In this document: one piece after another, positions 1 through 8,002 of the stretch
Layout of the letters: each line of letters begins with the position of its first letter
How positions within the stretch are numbered: position 1 is the stretch's first letter
Source of the DNA: JAEULH01 sp963789785
GTDB lineage: Bacteria > Pseudomonadota > Alphaproteobacteria > Rhodospirillales > Defluviicoccaceae
NCBI GenBank assembly: GCA_963789785.1
Contig: CAWBNC010000031.1
Span: 1-64,000 of the forward strand
Length of the DNA: 64,000 nt
Direction of reading: 5' to 3'
Program-made: the position numbers and the translations under genes
The notes under the pieces: generated by a model
The model's input: only the letters and a program-made list of their open reading frames with translations
What the model was told of the DNA's origin: nothing
The model's database searches: none

Positions 1-146
1 AGAACTTTGCCCGCTAATTGGCAAACGACTTGGCCAACGATCCACAACCGCCTCCCCAAAGAGGCGACATCATCGCAAACCCACCGCCCGCGACAACGTG
101 GGAGCAGAGCATCGCTTAGGGTTCACATGCTGATCAAACCGCTCTA

Positions 147-262
147 GTGGTGTAATCGAAACGGAAGCTTCCCATCCGTTTCGATAAGTTGCACCACAAG
201 ATCGATGAGTTGGTGGTCCGATTTTCGTAACGCTTGGGCACCAAGCGTTACGATCGGACCAC
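147..262. repeat. Pair of adjacent hairpins sharing GTGGT/ACCAC ends
   Basis: Two inverted repeats lie 15 bases apart. The first has outer arms GTGGTG (147-152) and CACCAC (192-197) around a perfect 10-base inner stem (156-165 with 175-184). The second has a 9-base outer stem (213-221 with 254-262) and a perfect 13-base inner stem (225-237 with 241-253) closed by a 3-base loop. Both start with GTGGT and end with ACCAC. They sit beyond the 3' end of the plasmid helicase remnant. A T-rich run follows further right (about 276-290), so a terminator role is possible, but the doubled design also resembles the end of a mobile or repeat element. Function unknown. Confidence 0.7.
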
Positions 263-320
263 TATTTCGGCGGGCTTTTCCCTTTTTCTGCTCTCCGGCT
301 GAAGAGGCGAGGGCAGGGGG

Positions 321-1695
321 CTATGCGTGTTCGCGGTCTCGTTCAGCGGTAGGACGCCGCGCGGCGGCATGCGCTATTACGTGTTCGCGGTCCGGCTTTT
401 GCCGTTCGCGGATGAGATCGAGAGCCGCATCTTTACGCTTCTCCCGCGCAACCGCCGCCGGCAGCCGGCCCAGATCGTTGGTGTAGATCCGCGCCTCGTG
501 GCGCGCGCGCGATATGGCGACGTAGTACACGTCCCTGGCGGTGGTCCGGCTGTCGGTCCGCGCCTCGATGAGCACGCGCTCGGATGTCAGCCCCTGGGCG
601 CTGTGCACGGTCGTGGCATAAGCGTGCTCAAGGTGCAGCGGCCTGTCCGCCGGCAGCTCGACGCGCCGGCCATTGGCTTCGAGCGTCACCCGGTCCGGCG
701 CGACGGCCGCGATCGTGAAACGATCGCCGTTGGCCAGGTCGCGGCTGGCGTCGTTGCGGGTGATGCGCACCCGGTCGCCAACGGCCAGTTCCGACCGCTC
801 GGGCTGATAGATCGAAAGCCTAGTGTGGGTCGCCGGCGAGAATGTGATCGGCGTCTTGTCCGGACCGGCTACCGTGAGCCGGTTGCCGGGGCCGGTGTCG
901 AGGACCTGGTAGAGTTCGCCGCGTTGGAGGCCGCTCTTGTAGCTCTTTTCCGGCTGAATCGCGTCGCCGAATGCGGTAATTCTTGCTGAAGCGCCGTTCG
1001 GCCTGGGTGGTGTCGCGGCGAATGAGGGTGTCGAACTCTCGCCCGTGTGTCGCCGTTCCGCTCGCTTCCCGCACGCGGGCATTGATGTCGCGGCGCGCCT
1101 CGTTCGTGCCCGAGACAATCAACGTCGCGTCCCGCTCGGCCGAGGTCAGCGCCATGAAATCGTGGACCAGCTCCGCCCGGCGCTCGGCGTCGTCGCGGAT
1201 CTCCATCACGGCCGAAACCTTGCCGAGGGACTCGTCCGTGTTCCCGCGCGCGGCCAATTCCACGGCCGCGCGCAGCGCGGGGTCGCACTGACGCTGAATG
1301 TCTTCCATGCGGGCGGTGCGCATCCCGGCGCCCTGCAACTGGTCGAAGGGCCGGCCGGCCTCGATGGCCTTGGTCTGCGCCATGTCGCCCAGGAGAACGA
1401 CACGCGCGCCGGCGGCCTCGGCGAGCTTTAATGTCTGTTCCATGAGCCTGGTCGGCACGACGCCGGCCTCGTCGACGACAACGACGGTACGCTCGTCGAG
1501 GTCCTTGTCCTTGCCGCGCAAGAACGACGCGAGCGTGTTCGCCGGCACGCCAAGCTCGCGAAGGGCTTTGACCTGGCTGCCATAGGGGGCGAGGGCGCGG
1601 ACGCGATAGCCGTTGTCCTCGATCATGGTCTTGGCGGTATCGAGCATGTGGGATTTGCCGGTGCCGGCGAAGCCCTGGACGCCTCCTTCCGATCC
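321..1695 (-). pseudogene. traI: 5'-truncated MobF/TraI-type conjugative relaxase-helicase
   Basis: This is the helicase part of a conjugative relaxase of the TraI/TraA (RecD-like) type. The Walker A motif GFAGTGKSHM lies at the start of the surviving reading frame, followed by the Walker B-like VVVVDEAGVV and the LLGDMAQ segment. The C-terminal RecD-like motif (HSAQGLTSERV, then YYVAISRAR) is in another frame. A one-base shift near 969 separates the two halves. The N-terminal relaxase domain, with its catalytic tyrosines and metal-binding histidines, is absent. Upstream sequence runs straight into the 3' part of the neighbouring mobilisation gene, so a deletion has joined them. The piece cannot nick DNA. 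The truncation is firm; the frameshift alone could be a sequence error. Confidence 0.82.
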
Positions 1696-2060
1696 TCCTT
1701 CTCTCCGGTCCACACGGCCAGGCCCTGGCGCCGCAACTCGCCGTGGACCATTCTGAGTTTATCGGCGTCAACCGCGCTGCGCAGCAGCAGCAGCACCTCG
1801 ACCAGCATGGCCGCGTTCGGGACCGCGCTCGGGCTGGAAGCCGCTTCGCCCGCCGGCGAACCCTCATGGGCGTAGGGGCCGCTTGGCGCATCCAGGATGA
1901 GCCTGCGCAGCTCGGCGAGCTGCTCGCTCACCTGGTCGCCCTCCTCAAGGCGGTGGCGCAGGTAGGTCGTCAGCGGCATCCCGCGGCGAACCGCGCCGTC
2001 CTCGTATTGCCGCTTCCGGTCGATGCTCAAGCGAAGATTGATCGGATCACTGAGCGCCAT
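1623..2060 (-). CDS. Small plasmid mobilisation/transfer accessory protein
   Basis: The protein is about 145 residues from the ATG at 2060 (MALSDPINLRLSID); an upstream ATG at 2090 is also in frame. The N-terminal segment is basic and looks like a ribbon-helix-helix DNA-binding arm, followed by a glutamate- and leucine-rich helical part. Proteins of this kind sit just before the relaxase gene on mobilisable plasmids and act as relaxosome accessory or transcriptional control proteins. That role is inferred from position and style. The last 20 or so residues are read across the deletion junction with the helicase remnant, so the natural C-terminus is probably lost. The gene diverges from the stb operon. 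Confidence 0.5.
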   Translation of the reverse strand: MALSDPINLRLSIDRKRQYEDGAVRRGMPLTTYLRHRLEEGDQVSEQLAELRRLILDAPSGPYAHEGSPAGEAASSPSAVPNAAMLVEVLLLLRSAVDADKLRMVHGELRRQGLAVWTGEKEDRKEASRASPAPANPTCSIPPRP

Positions 2061-2065
2061 GGGGC

Positions 2066-2143
2066 CTGTAGTCCGTTCTGTAGCCGGCACATTGCAGCGC
2101 TATCATGGGCTTGTGGCAATTCTGTAGTTGCAAAACACTACAG
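2066..2143. promoter_or_regulatory. CTGTAG repeats in the divergent mob/stb control region
   Basis: The space between the divergent mobilisation and stb genes contains CTGTAGT (2066-2072), CTGTAG (2078-2083) and a 7-base inverted repeat, CTGTAGT (2122-2128) with ACTACAG (2137-2143). Repeats in this position on stb-bearing plasmids serve as operator and centromere-like sites for the first Stb protein. That these copies do so is inference. No StbA-like protein with a clear DNA-binding fold is encoded here. Confidence 0.4.
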
Positions 2144-2217
2144 TGCGAAGAGCGGCTTCGGCGGAGCACGCGGCGGACGGAAATTCGTTGCGTGCGGCTT
2201 CCGGTGAAGCCGAATCC

Positions 2218-2334
2218 ATGGCTTCCGAGGCGGATGCGAACTTCGAAGCGGTGCTCGATCCAAAGCAGCGCGACCTGCTCGGGGACAAGTATCTGAACCG
2301 GCGGCCACCCATCGTTGGGAAAAAAAAGGAGTGA
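2218..2334 (+). CDS. Small ORF preceding stbB
   Basis: This is a 38-residue reading frame from ATG 2218 (MASEADANFEAVLDPKQRDL...), open upstream to alternative starts at 2140 (GTG) and 2128 (TTG). It ends at a TGA six bases before stbB, and the stbB ribosome site (GGAG, 2328-2331) lies inside its last codons, an arrangement typical of translational coupling. The C-terminus is lysine-rich. It may be the tail of a lost upstream partition gene or a genuine small protein. No family is recognised. Confidence 0.4.
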   Translation: MASEADANFEAVLDPKQRDLLGDKYLNRRPPIVGKKKE

Positions 2335-2340
2335 CCGGGA

Positions 2341-3036
2341 ATGAAAGTAGCTGTGATCAATTTCTCCGGGAGCGTCGGCAAATCGACGATGGCGAAGCAT
2401 CTGCTCGCGCCGCGGATCGAAGACGCGGAATTCGTCTCCGTGGAGTCGATCAACGCCGATGAAGGCGACGTCCTCGTGCGCGGCAAACAGTTCGGGGCGC
2501 TTTCCGAGCAGCTGCTGCTGATCAACTCGGCCGTGATCGACGTCGGGTCGTCGAACGTCGAGGATTTCGTCAAGCTCATGCGCCAGTACGAGGGCTCGCA
2601 CGAGGACGTGGATTTCTTCGTCGTGCCGGCCGTGAAGGAAAGCAAGCAGATCAAGGACACCATCGCGACCATCCAGGCGCTCGCCGCCATGGGCGTCCCC
2701 GCGAAAAAGATCCGCGTGGTCTTCAACAAGATCGAGCCGGACGAAACCGTCGAGGACGCCTTCTATCCGCTGATCGCCTACCACGAAGACACCCACGCGT
2801 TCTCGCTGCGGCCGAAGGCCGCGATCCACTTCTCGGAGCTGTATCAGCGGCTGCGGAGCCACAACGCCACGATTGCCGGGCTGCTGGCCGATACGACGGA
2901 CTACAAGGCCCGGCTCCGCGAGGCGAAGACGCCCGAGGAGAAGTCCTCCGCCGCTGCGCGCATTTCCATGCGCCGGCTCGCCGGATCGGCCCAGGCCAAC
3001 CTCGATGCGGTGTTCGCCGTGATCGCGGCGAAGTAG
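2341..3036 (+). CDS. stbB: StbB-type plasmid stability ATPase
   Basis: This 231-residue protein has the deviant Walker A of ParA/MinD relatives near its start (VINFSGSVGKSTMAKHLL). Its overall pattern fits StbB of broad-host-range plasmids such as R388: NADEGDVLVRGK, then IDVGSSNVEDFV, then a C-terminal half with FNKIEPDETVEDAFYPLI. StbB proteins act in plasmid maintenance and position the plasmid relative to the conjugation machinery. The gene reads through without interruption and has a ribosome site GGAG just upstream. Its neighbours (mobilisation gene on one side, StbC-like gene nine bases after its stop) support plasmid origin. Whether it is still expressed on what looks like a chromosome is unknown. 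Confidence 0.85.
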   Translation: MKVAVINFSGSVGKSTMAKHLLAPRIEDAEFVSVESINADEGDVLVRGKQFGALSEQLLLINSAVIDVGSSNVEDFVKLMRQYEGSHEDVDFFVVPAVKESKQIKDTIATIQALAAMGVPAKKIRVVFNKIEPDETVEDAFYPLIAYHEDTHAFSLRPKAAIHFSELYQRLRSHNATIAGLLADTTDYKARLREAKTPEEKSSAAARISMRRLAGSAQANLDAVFAVIAAK

Positions 3037-3045
3037 GGGAGCCTC

Positions 3046-3436
3046 ATGGCGAACCCGAACACGCACCGCGAAGCCCTGATTGCCGAACTGCTCGGCGACG
3101 TGGGCGCACTTGCTGGATCGAACGGAAGACCTGAAAGCGTCTTTCCCGGCGGCGCGGAAGAGGCGGCGGGCAAAGTCCGGTCCGCCGGCGAGATGGCCGC
3201 CGGCGGCGTCACGGCCGCCGGTGAGCGGTTCCTGAGCGTCTTCGATGAAAGAGGCCCGCACGGTCCTGCAAGGCGTCCAGGAAGCCGCCGGAGAGGCGCG
3301 GGCGGCGGCTCGGGTGGTTGACCGGGCGGCGTGTGGCACTTTGCCCTTCTGGCGGGCGCCTGTGGGGCTTGCCGCGGGGGTTCTGGGCGGCATCCTTGCC
3401 AGCTTCGCTATCGGTAGCGGCCTTTTCGGCGGCTGA
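3046..3436 (+). pseudogene. stbC: StbC-like membrane-anchored coiled-coil protein, frameshifted
   Basis: The frame opens with MANPNTHREALIAELLGDV nine bases after stbB. Around 3245 it must shift to the frame reading KEARTVLQGVQEAAGEARA to keep a long alanine/glutamate coiled coil and the C-terminal membrane segment (VGLAAGVLGGILASFAIGS). Between about 3111 and 3153 the other frame (LLDRTEDLKASFPAA) looks more natural, suggesting a compensating insertion and deletion. Coiled coil plus one C-terminal membrane helix fits the third gene of stb operons. Three indels in 390 bases suggest decay, but this window also shows single-base indels in essential genes, so part of the damage may be technical. 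Confidence 0.6.
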
Positions 3437-3694
3437 CGAAGGGTCGCCCGCACTGATGCCCCACAGGCACAAAATCGAACGTGACCATGCAGGCGATCTG
3501 CGTAAAGGTCTCCGCCTGCCGACAAATCCGGCATCAAAGCAGCGCATGCTGTTGCGCTTGAGGCTATCCACGCCGCCGCGCCGGAAGACGCCACCGGCAA
3601 TTAATTAAAGGCGATCCGCGAACGGAGACGACAAATAGGCGGAAGCGTTTTCGGAGAAACGGGCGATTTAAAAATAATGGCAATGGAGGAACAC

Positions 3695-4222
3695 ATGTGG
3701 GTGACACAAACATATCTTGGAACGGTGGAGCCAGATGCGAATGTATTTATTTATTATTGTTTTGAAGATTATGATCATATACAGTAAAACCTTACAAGAG
3801 AAATACAACACGAACTAGAAAATCCTGGACAGGTATTTGACGATAGAGTATCACTATTGATGCCAAACCCTATATACGCTGGAAGAATTGAGGCTGAGAT
3901 GAGGCAGGACATTGACCTTTGGGAGCTGCTCCATGGCAAGCTTCCTGGACTTCTTCTGTCTAAAGTTCCGTTTGCGCGGGTCGATAGACGAAATGGCGAT
4001 GATTTTATGTATATTCCGTTTGAAACACGAGATGCGAGAGGAGTTGCACAAGCCATACAAGAGGTCCGGCAAGTCGCCGGAGAAATCATCAACTGGGACT
4101 TTGTCCACCGCGCCCGAAATATCGAGATGAAACCGTTTAGAGAACGGTTGCTAGAAGCACTTGAAATCAAACCAGGAATCTGGGGTTTTAGAATTGACTT
4201 GCGGCGTCTTGCACGCCGCTAA
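3695..4222 (+). pseudogene. AT-rich orphan gene with an in-frame TAA at codon 31
   Basis: A strong ribosome site (GGAGGA, 3685-3690) precedes ATG 3695. The frame encodes MWVTQTYLGTVEPDANVF..., meets TAA at 3785-3787, then continues in the same frame for 144 more codons to the stop at 4220-4222, giving 175 codons in all. No shift is needed, so an indel error does not explain the stop. The base composition is clearly poorer in G+C than the surroundings, a sign of recent transfer. The first 30 residues (VFIYYCFEDYD) are superficially reminiscent of the start of a TIR domain, but the rest does not let me assign it. Reinitiation at TTG 3857 could yield a 121-residue protein. Function unknown. Confidence 0.6.
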
Positions 4223-4244
4223 GATGTTGATTGGATATAGTGGA

Positions 4245-4663
4245 TTATCCCTTTGCTTCCGGTTCGATCAGCATGGTGTAGGTGGCCGGTTTGACGGCGG
4301 CGGCGATGCCCAGCAAGGTTCGGAACGCGGCATGCGGCTTGCGCCGCCGATTGAAGCGGAAGACGAATTCGTCGAGGTAGGACTGGAGATAGGGGCGGCG
4401 GGGGCCGTGGTAGACGCCCAGCGCCCACGTCTTCAGGTTCGAGATCACGCGATGCACCCACGGAAGGACGACATGCGCTGCCATGGCGCCAACGACATGG
4501 GGCTCGTGCTTGAACCCGGCAACGCCAGGATAGGCGCTCCAGCCGTCGGTCTGGAGAGCGGAGCCCGCGGCGCGACATTGGCCTTGATGAACGGGTGAAG
4601 GCTGGCCGACGTGGCGTCTTCGGTAACCATCCGGCGGGGGCCGTCTTCCGCCTGGCGTGATGA
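4245..4663 (-). pseudogene. IS1595-family (ISXO2-like) transposase remnant
   Basis: The C-terminal 79 residues (VHRVISNLKTWALGVYHG, then YLDEFVFRFNRR) match the end of the ISXO2-like DDE transposase domain of IS1595 elements, including the acidic residue of the DEF motif. Upstream a second piece (EDGPRRMVTEDATSASLHP, then LQTDGWSAYPGVAGFKHEP) belongs to the same domain but in a shifted frame near 4570. The N-terminus is missing: the sequence is cut around 4663 where IS66-type sequence begins on the other strand. Confidence 0.75.
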
Positions 4664-4725
4664 TGTGGCTTGTGTTGGCACTGGTGCTGACAGCGGTGTT
4701 TGCACCGGTGCAAGAGACGGTGCGT

Positions 4726-5083
4726 ATGGCACAGGTTCATGTTTTCACCGGCCCCGAGCGGCGACGGCGGTTCAGCGTTGAACAGAAGCGGGCGATTGTT
4801 GGAGCAGCGTTCGCGCCGGGGGCGGTCGTTTCGGAGATCGCGCGGCGTGCGGATATCTGTACGAGCCTGATCTACCGCTGGCGGCGAGAGCTGGGTCTGG
4901 CGCGGGGCGGCTTTGCCGAGGTGGTCGTGACGCCGGCGCTTGTCGAGACGACGCCCGGCGAGGTTTCCGCTCCCGTGGCCGCGCCGGCGATCGAGATCGA
5001 GGTTTCCGGCGGGTCGCGGGCGCGCATTCCGGCGTCGACCCCGCCGGCGTTGGCGGCGGCGGTGATCGCGGCTTTCTGCGGCG
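4726..5083 (+). pseudogene. tnpA: IS66-family TnpA (Orf1), altered C-terminus
   Basis: Starting at ATG 4726 the product (FTGPERRRRFSVEQKRAIV, then SEIARRADICTSLIYRWRRE) is the helix-turn-helix accessory protein of IS66 elements. Intact copies usually end with a short Leu-Arg-Arg tail whose stop overlaps the tnpB start as ATGA. Here two extra T bases near 5076 change that tail, so the frame runs on into tnpB. The neighbour tnpB is broken and no TnpC gene follows, so the element is dead. Confidence 0.72.
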
Positions 5084-5250
5084 ATGATCCCTGTTCCGGG
5101 CGGGGTCCGGGTGTGGCTGGCGGTCGGCCGGACGGACATGCGCCGGGGCATGAACGGCTTGGCGCTACAGGTCCAGGAGACGCTGAAGCGTGATCCGCAC
5201 GGCGGCGATTTGTACATTTTCCGGGGCAAGCGCGGCCAACCATCGACATT
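5084..5250 (+). pseudogene. tnpB: IS66-family TnpB (Orf2), 3'-truncated
   Basis: ATG 5084 opens the frame MIPVPGGVRVWLAVGRTDMR..., the characteristic start of IS66 Orf2. Similarity stops after IFRGKRG at about 5245. About half of the normal 115 or so residues are missing. Sequence from another origin follows directly, showing a deletion or recombination junction within the IS nest. Confidence 0.75.
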
Positions 5251-5399
5251 CAGCATACGGTTTTCAATTCGCGAGCGTTGCCTATCGATGGCATCCCTTG
5301 TTCGGACAAAAGGTGCAAGTCTCGCCGTTCCGGCGCGGTAAGGCGTTGACGTGCATCTACACGCACGAGCGGCCGGATCTTTGCCGCGAGCTGCCGAAC
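5251..5399 (+). pseudogene. Fragment of a transposon-associated small protein (DUF5372-like)
   Basis: One frame reads VAYRWHPLFGQKVQVSPFRR and on through CRELPN. The pattern His-Pro-Leu-Phe-Gly-X-X-X-X-Val near the start and an LP motif near the end is typical of a small protein often carried next to transposase genes (DUF5372-like). Both ends are missing: the left side is IS66 tnpB and the right side is the first base of the IS21 element. The assignment is from remembered motif style only. Confidence 0.4.
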
Positions 5400-5607
5400 T
5401 GTCAATCGGCGCGGAAACGGGACCCCCGATCGGCGTGCAAAAGGGACCCCTCTGGAGCGTGGTGGAGGCTTGTCCGGGTAGTCCACGGGAAGGCCCTGCG
5501 CGCGGTGCGCAGTGCCCTTATGCGCGACGGAGCGGCGCGCGCGGGAGGGGGCCTGTGGACCCACCTGGGCAAGCCGGCGGCGTGGTCCGGGAACAGCGGG
5601 ATTAGGC

Positions 5608-6336
5608 TTAGCTCCGGTTTTTGAAGCGCCAGGACTCGTTGCCGGTCTCGATGATCTCGCAGTGATGGGTGAGACGATCGAGCAGCGCGGTCGTCATCTT
5701 GGCGTCGCCAAAGACGCTCGGCCATTCGCCGAACGCAAGGTTGGTGGTGACGATAATCGAGGTCCGCTCATAGAGCCGGCTGATCAGATGAAACAGCAGC
5801 TGGCCGCCGGTCTGGGCGAAGGGCAGATAGCCCAATTCGTCGAGGATAGCGAAGTCGAGGCGGATGAGATAGTCGGCGAGGCGTCCCTGACGGCCGGCGC
5901 GAGCCTCGCTCTCCAGGCGATTGACCAGGTCGACGACGGTGTAGAACCGGCCCCGGGCGCCGCCGCGGATACAGGCCCGGGCGATGGCAATGGCGAGATG
6001 GCTCTTGCCGGTGCCGGTACCGCCGATGAGCACGGCGTTGCGCTGCTGGGTAAGGAAGGCGCCGGTTGCCAACTCGCGCACCAGTGTCTCGTTGATCGGC
6101 GTGCCGTCGAACCGAAAGTCGTCGATATCCTTGGCCAGCGGCAGCTTGGCGATGGCCAGCTGGTACTTGATCGACCGGGCCTGCTTCTCGGCGATCTCGG
6201 CCTGGAGCAGATCGCCGACAATCCGCGGCGGCTCGTGCTGGCGCTTGATGCCAACCGCCATCACCTCATCGTAGGCGGCGCGCATGCCGTACAGCTTGAG
6301 CGCCGCCATCAGGCCGAAGATCTCGCTCCGTTCCAT
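5608..6336 (-). CDS. istB: IstB ATPase of the defective IS21 element
   Basis: This 242-residue AAA+ transposition helper begins with MERSEIFGLMAALKLYGM and has Walker A GGTGTGKSH and the Walker B region AILDELGYLP. The family assembles on target DNA and activates the IstA transposase. The start at 6336 overlaps the istA stop (TGATG), which fixes the start codon. The gene appears intact but is useless in cis because its istA partner lacks the catalytic core; it could still act in trans. Confidence 0.88.
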   Translation of the reverse strand: MERSEIFGLMAALKLYGMRAAYDEVMAVGIKRQHEPPRIVGDLLQAEIAEKQARSIKYQLAIAKLPLAKDIDDFRFDGTPINETLVRELATGAFLTQQRNAVLIGGTGTGKSHLAIAIARACIRGGARGRFYTVVDLVNRLESEARAGRQGRLADYLIRLDFAILDELGYLPFAQTGGQLLFHLISRLYERTSIIVTTNLAFGEWPSVFGDAKMTTALLDRLTHHCEIIETGNESWRFKNRS

Positions 6337-7105
6337 CAACCAACCTCCCGCAAGCGGTCGTAGCGGGCGCAATCGGCGACCGGCGCATGACGCAGCCTGA
6401 GGGCCTCCGGGGTCAGGATGGTCACCGCTGGTCCGGGGTCCCGCTTGCGAGCCAGGATGTTGAGAACGATGTCGGCGGAGTGAACGCCTTGCTCGAGGGC
6501 TTGGCCACAAGCAGCTTCGACGGCCGCCAGGCCGTCGGTGAGCACGGTGGAGAGAATGGCCACCATCTGCCGGTCGCCGTCGGCAGAGCCTCGCAGCTTG
6601 CGCCGCACCCGCTCCAGGTTTGCCGGCAGCACCCAGTCCTTGAACGGCGCGCCGTTGCGCAGCGCCCCCGGCTTGCGGGCCAGCACCGGGACGTAGTGCC
6701 AGGGATCGTAGAGGCACCGGCCGCGGCCGAAGCAGCGGACGTGCTCGCCGACAATCACCCCGTCCTGGCGGAAGAACAACGAACCGCGTCGTAGCTTCCC
6801 CGATAACCAAGCCGGCGCAACTCTTCGAAGATCCGGATCAGCGTCAGCCGTTCCCGCCGCCCCTTCTCCTCATTCGCCCCCAAGTACGCCTCAAGCTGCT
6901 CACGCCACGGCCCGAGCTTCGGCAACGGCTGCGTGCCGCGCTCATAGCGAAACTCCGTCGCCTCCGACCGGATCACCTTGCGGACAACCTTCCGCGACAC
7001 CCGCAGCTCGCGGCAAATCACCTTGATCGGCCTCTCCTGGACGAAAAAGGCACGGCGAATCTTCGCGATCGTCTCCACAACCAGCATCCCAACCCAAGCT
7101 CCCAT
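6336..7105 (-). pseudogene. istA: IstA transposase with central catalytic core deleted
   Basis: From the ATG at 7105 (or 7087) the N-terminal helix-turn-helix part is normal (IAKIRRAFFVQ, then CRELRVSRKVVRKVIRS) up to GYRGSYDAV. At about 6782 the sequence jumps to the C-terminal part in another frame (GVIVGEHVRCFGRGR, then YDPWHYVPVLARKPGAL, ending at the TGA that overlaps istB). Roughly 200 or more residues, including the DDE catalytic domain, are missing. The inactivation is a true internal deletion, independent of any base-call error. Confidence 0.82.
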
Positions 7106-7215
7106 GTCCCCTATGGGAGCCAATCTGAACCCTCCGCCCCGGGGGTCCCGATTGGATGCCGAGCACCCCGAAAACGGGGTCCTTATTCCACGCCGATTAC
7201 ACGCCGATAACGACA

Positions 7216-7678
7216 ATGCGGCGCTGGGTCCGCCCGTAGGGCCGAATGAAGCGCTGCAGAAACTGCGAGAGGAAAACCGATGCGGGAACGAGCAGGACGC
7301 TGATCTGCGCCAGGCTTGGCGCCGCGCCAGCGGGACTTCGGCCGAATATGCCATAGGCATATGCCAGAGGCACGGCGATCAGGGCGCCGGCCGCCGCTCG
7401 CTCGTATCCCTTGCGCCAATGCAGAACGCAGAACCAAGGGTGCCCCTGAAGCGCGCATCATCCCAGCTATCGCTGGCGCAGACGGCGCAAGTAGCCACGA
7501 TGGCGGAGAGGGAAAGCAGGGTAACCAGACCGAAGTCGGCTCCCACCCGATGAGTGCCAACGCCATGACTTGTCAATAAAAAAGAAGAGATCAGTAAGAA
7601 CAGAAAAACGGTGCCGCCGTCAAGGACGGAGGAAAACAGATGACGCGCAATGTTCGAGCACTGAAGTAGATAATTCAT
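7216..7678 (-). pseudogene. Truncated multi-span membrane protein, possibly a sugar-transferase N-terminus
   Basis: ATG 7678 has a good ribosome site (AGGGGA). It opens a frame with hydrophobic segments (GGTVFLFLLISSFLL; VTLLSLSAIVATCAVCA). Near 7450 a shift leads to PWFCVLHWRKGYERAAAG, two more hydrophobic segments and YGRTQRRIVVIG, where the gene is cut by the IS21 end at 7215. Four membrane spans followed by RR(I/V)VVIG recall the N-terminal half of polyprenyl glycosylphosphotransferases (WcaJ-like). That reading is tentative; truncation by the element is clear. Confidence 0.45.
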
Positions 7679-8002
7679 TGCGTCCCCTGTCTCACCGCAG
7701 CTCAGCGCGTCATTCGCGGCACTCTCAGCCCGCGCGAAAACCGTTCCGTCAACGCCTTCTGTAGGCGAGTGAGCGCGGGACAGTATTTGTTAGGCGGTCG
7801 ATATTCGACCCGGTCTTTGGGGGGTAACCTTACGCGCCCTCGCGCACAGGCGCGGCTGTTCCCATACTCTTATCGGTGTAGCACGGCGAGGTTCAGGCAC
7901 CTCTTGCGGCTCGGAACAGGATGGCAGCGTCCCCGCTTCCCAAACCCGCCGAGGCCGCCCGTCCCGCACGCCGGCCTTGCCGCCGCGAGCATAGCGGAGA
8001 CG
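7679..8002. other. Intergenic region, nothing recognised
   Basis: About 320 bases lie between the truncated membrane-protein gene and the 3' end of the GFA-family gene. I see no convincing coding frame, RNA gene or intrinsic terminator. The part next to 7679 must hold the promoter of the truncated gene, but no clear -35/-10 pair stands out. Confidence 0.4.

Larger units (their letters stand above)
5400..7215 (-). mobile_element. IS21-family element, defective (istA core deleted)
   Basis: The ends are TGTCAATCGGCGCG (from 5400) and, on the other strand, TGTCGTTATCGGCGTG (from 7215). Each end carries repeated ATCGGCG...GGACCCC blocks, the multiple-repeat ends of IS21 elements. Inside, on the minus strand, lie istA (7105 to 6336, internally deleted) and istB (6336 to 5608). 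No direct repeat flanks the element: the bases outside are part of an IS fragment on the left and of a truncated membrane-protein gene on the right. At about 1.8 kb it is shorter than a normal IS21 (2-2.5 kb), which fits loss of the istA core. Confidence 0.82.

Noticed and set aside
2047..3600. 517-codon open frame on the minus strand
   Set aside because: It runs antisense to stbB and stbC and has no family-like motifs; high G+C keeps it open by chance.
3695..3850. TIR domain at the N-terminus of the AT-rich gene
   Set aside because: Only the VFIYYCFEDYD stretch is similar; no further TIR motifs or catalytic Glu context could be recognised.
4657..4725. Longer start for the IS66 tnpA frame (MMMWLVLALVL...)
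   Set aside because: The hydrophobic lead is not part of IS66 Orf1; the natural start MAQVHVF is at 4726.
5608..6810. 400-codon minus-strand frame covering istB and part of istA
   Set aside because: Only the last 242 codons are IstB. The upstream part is the wrong frame of the istA remnant, so it is not one protein.
5390..7225. Target duplication around the defective IS21
   Set aside because: Bases before 5400 and after 7215 do not match over 4-8 positions.
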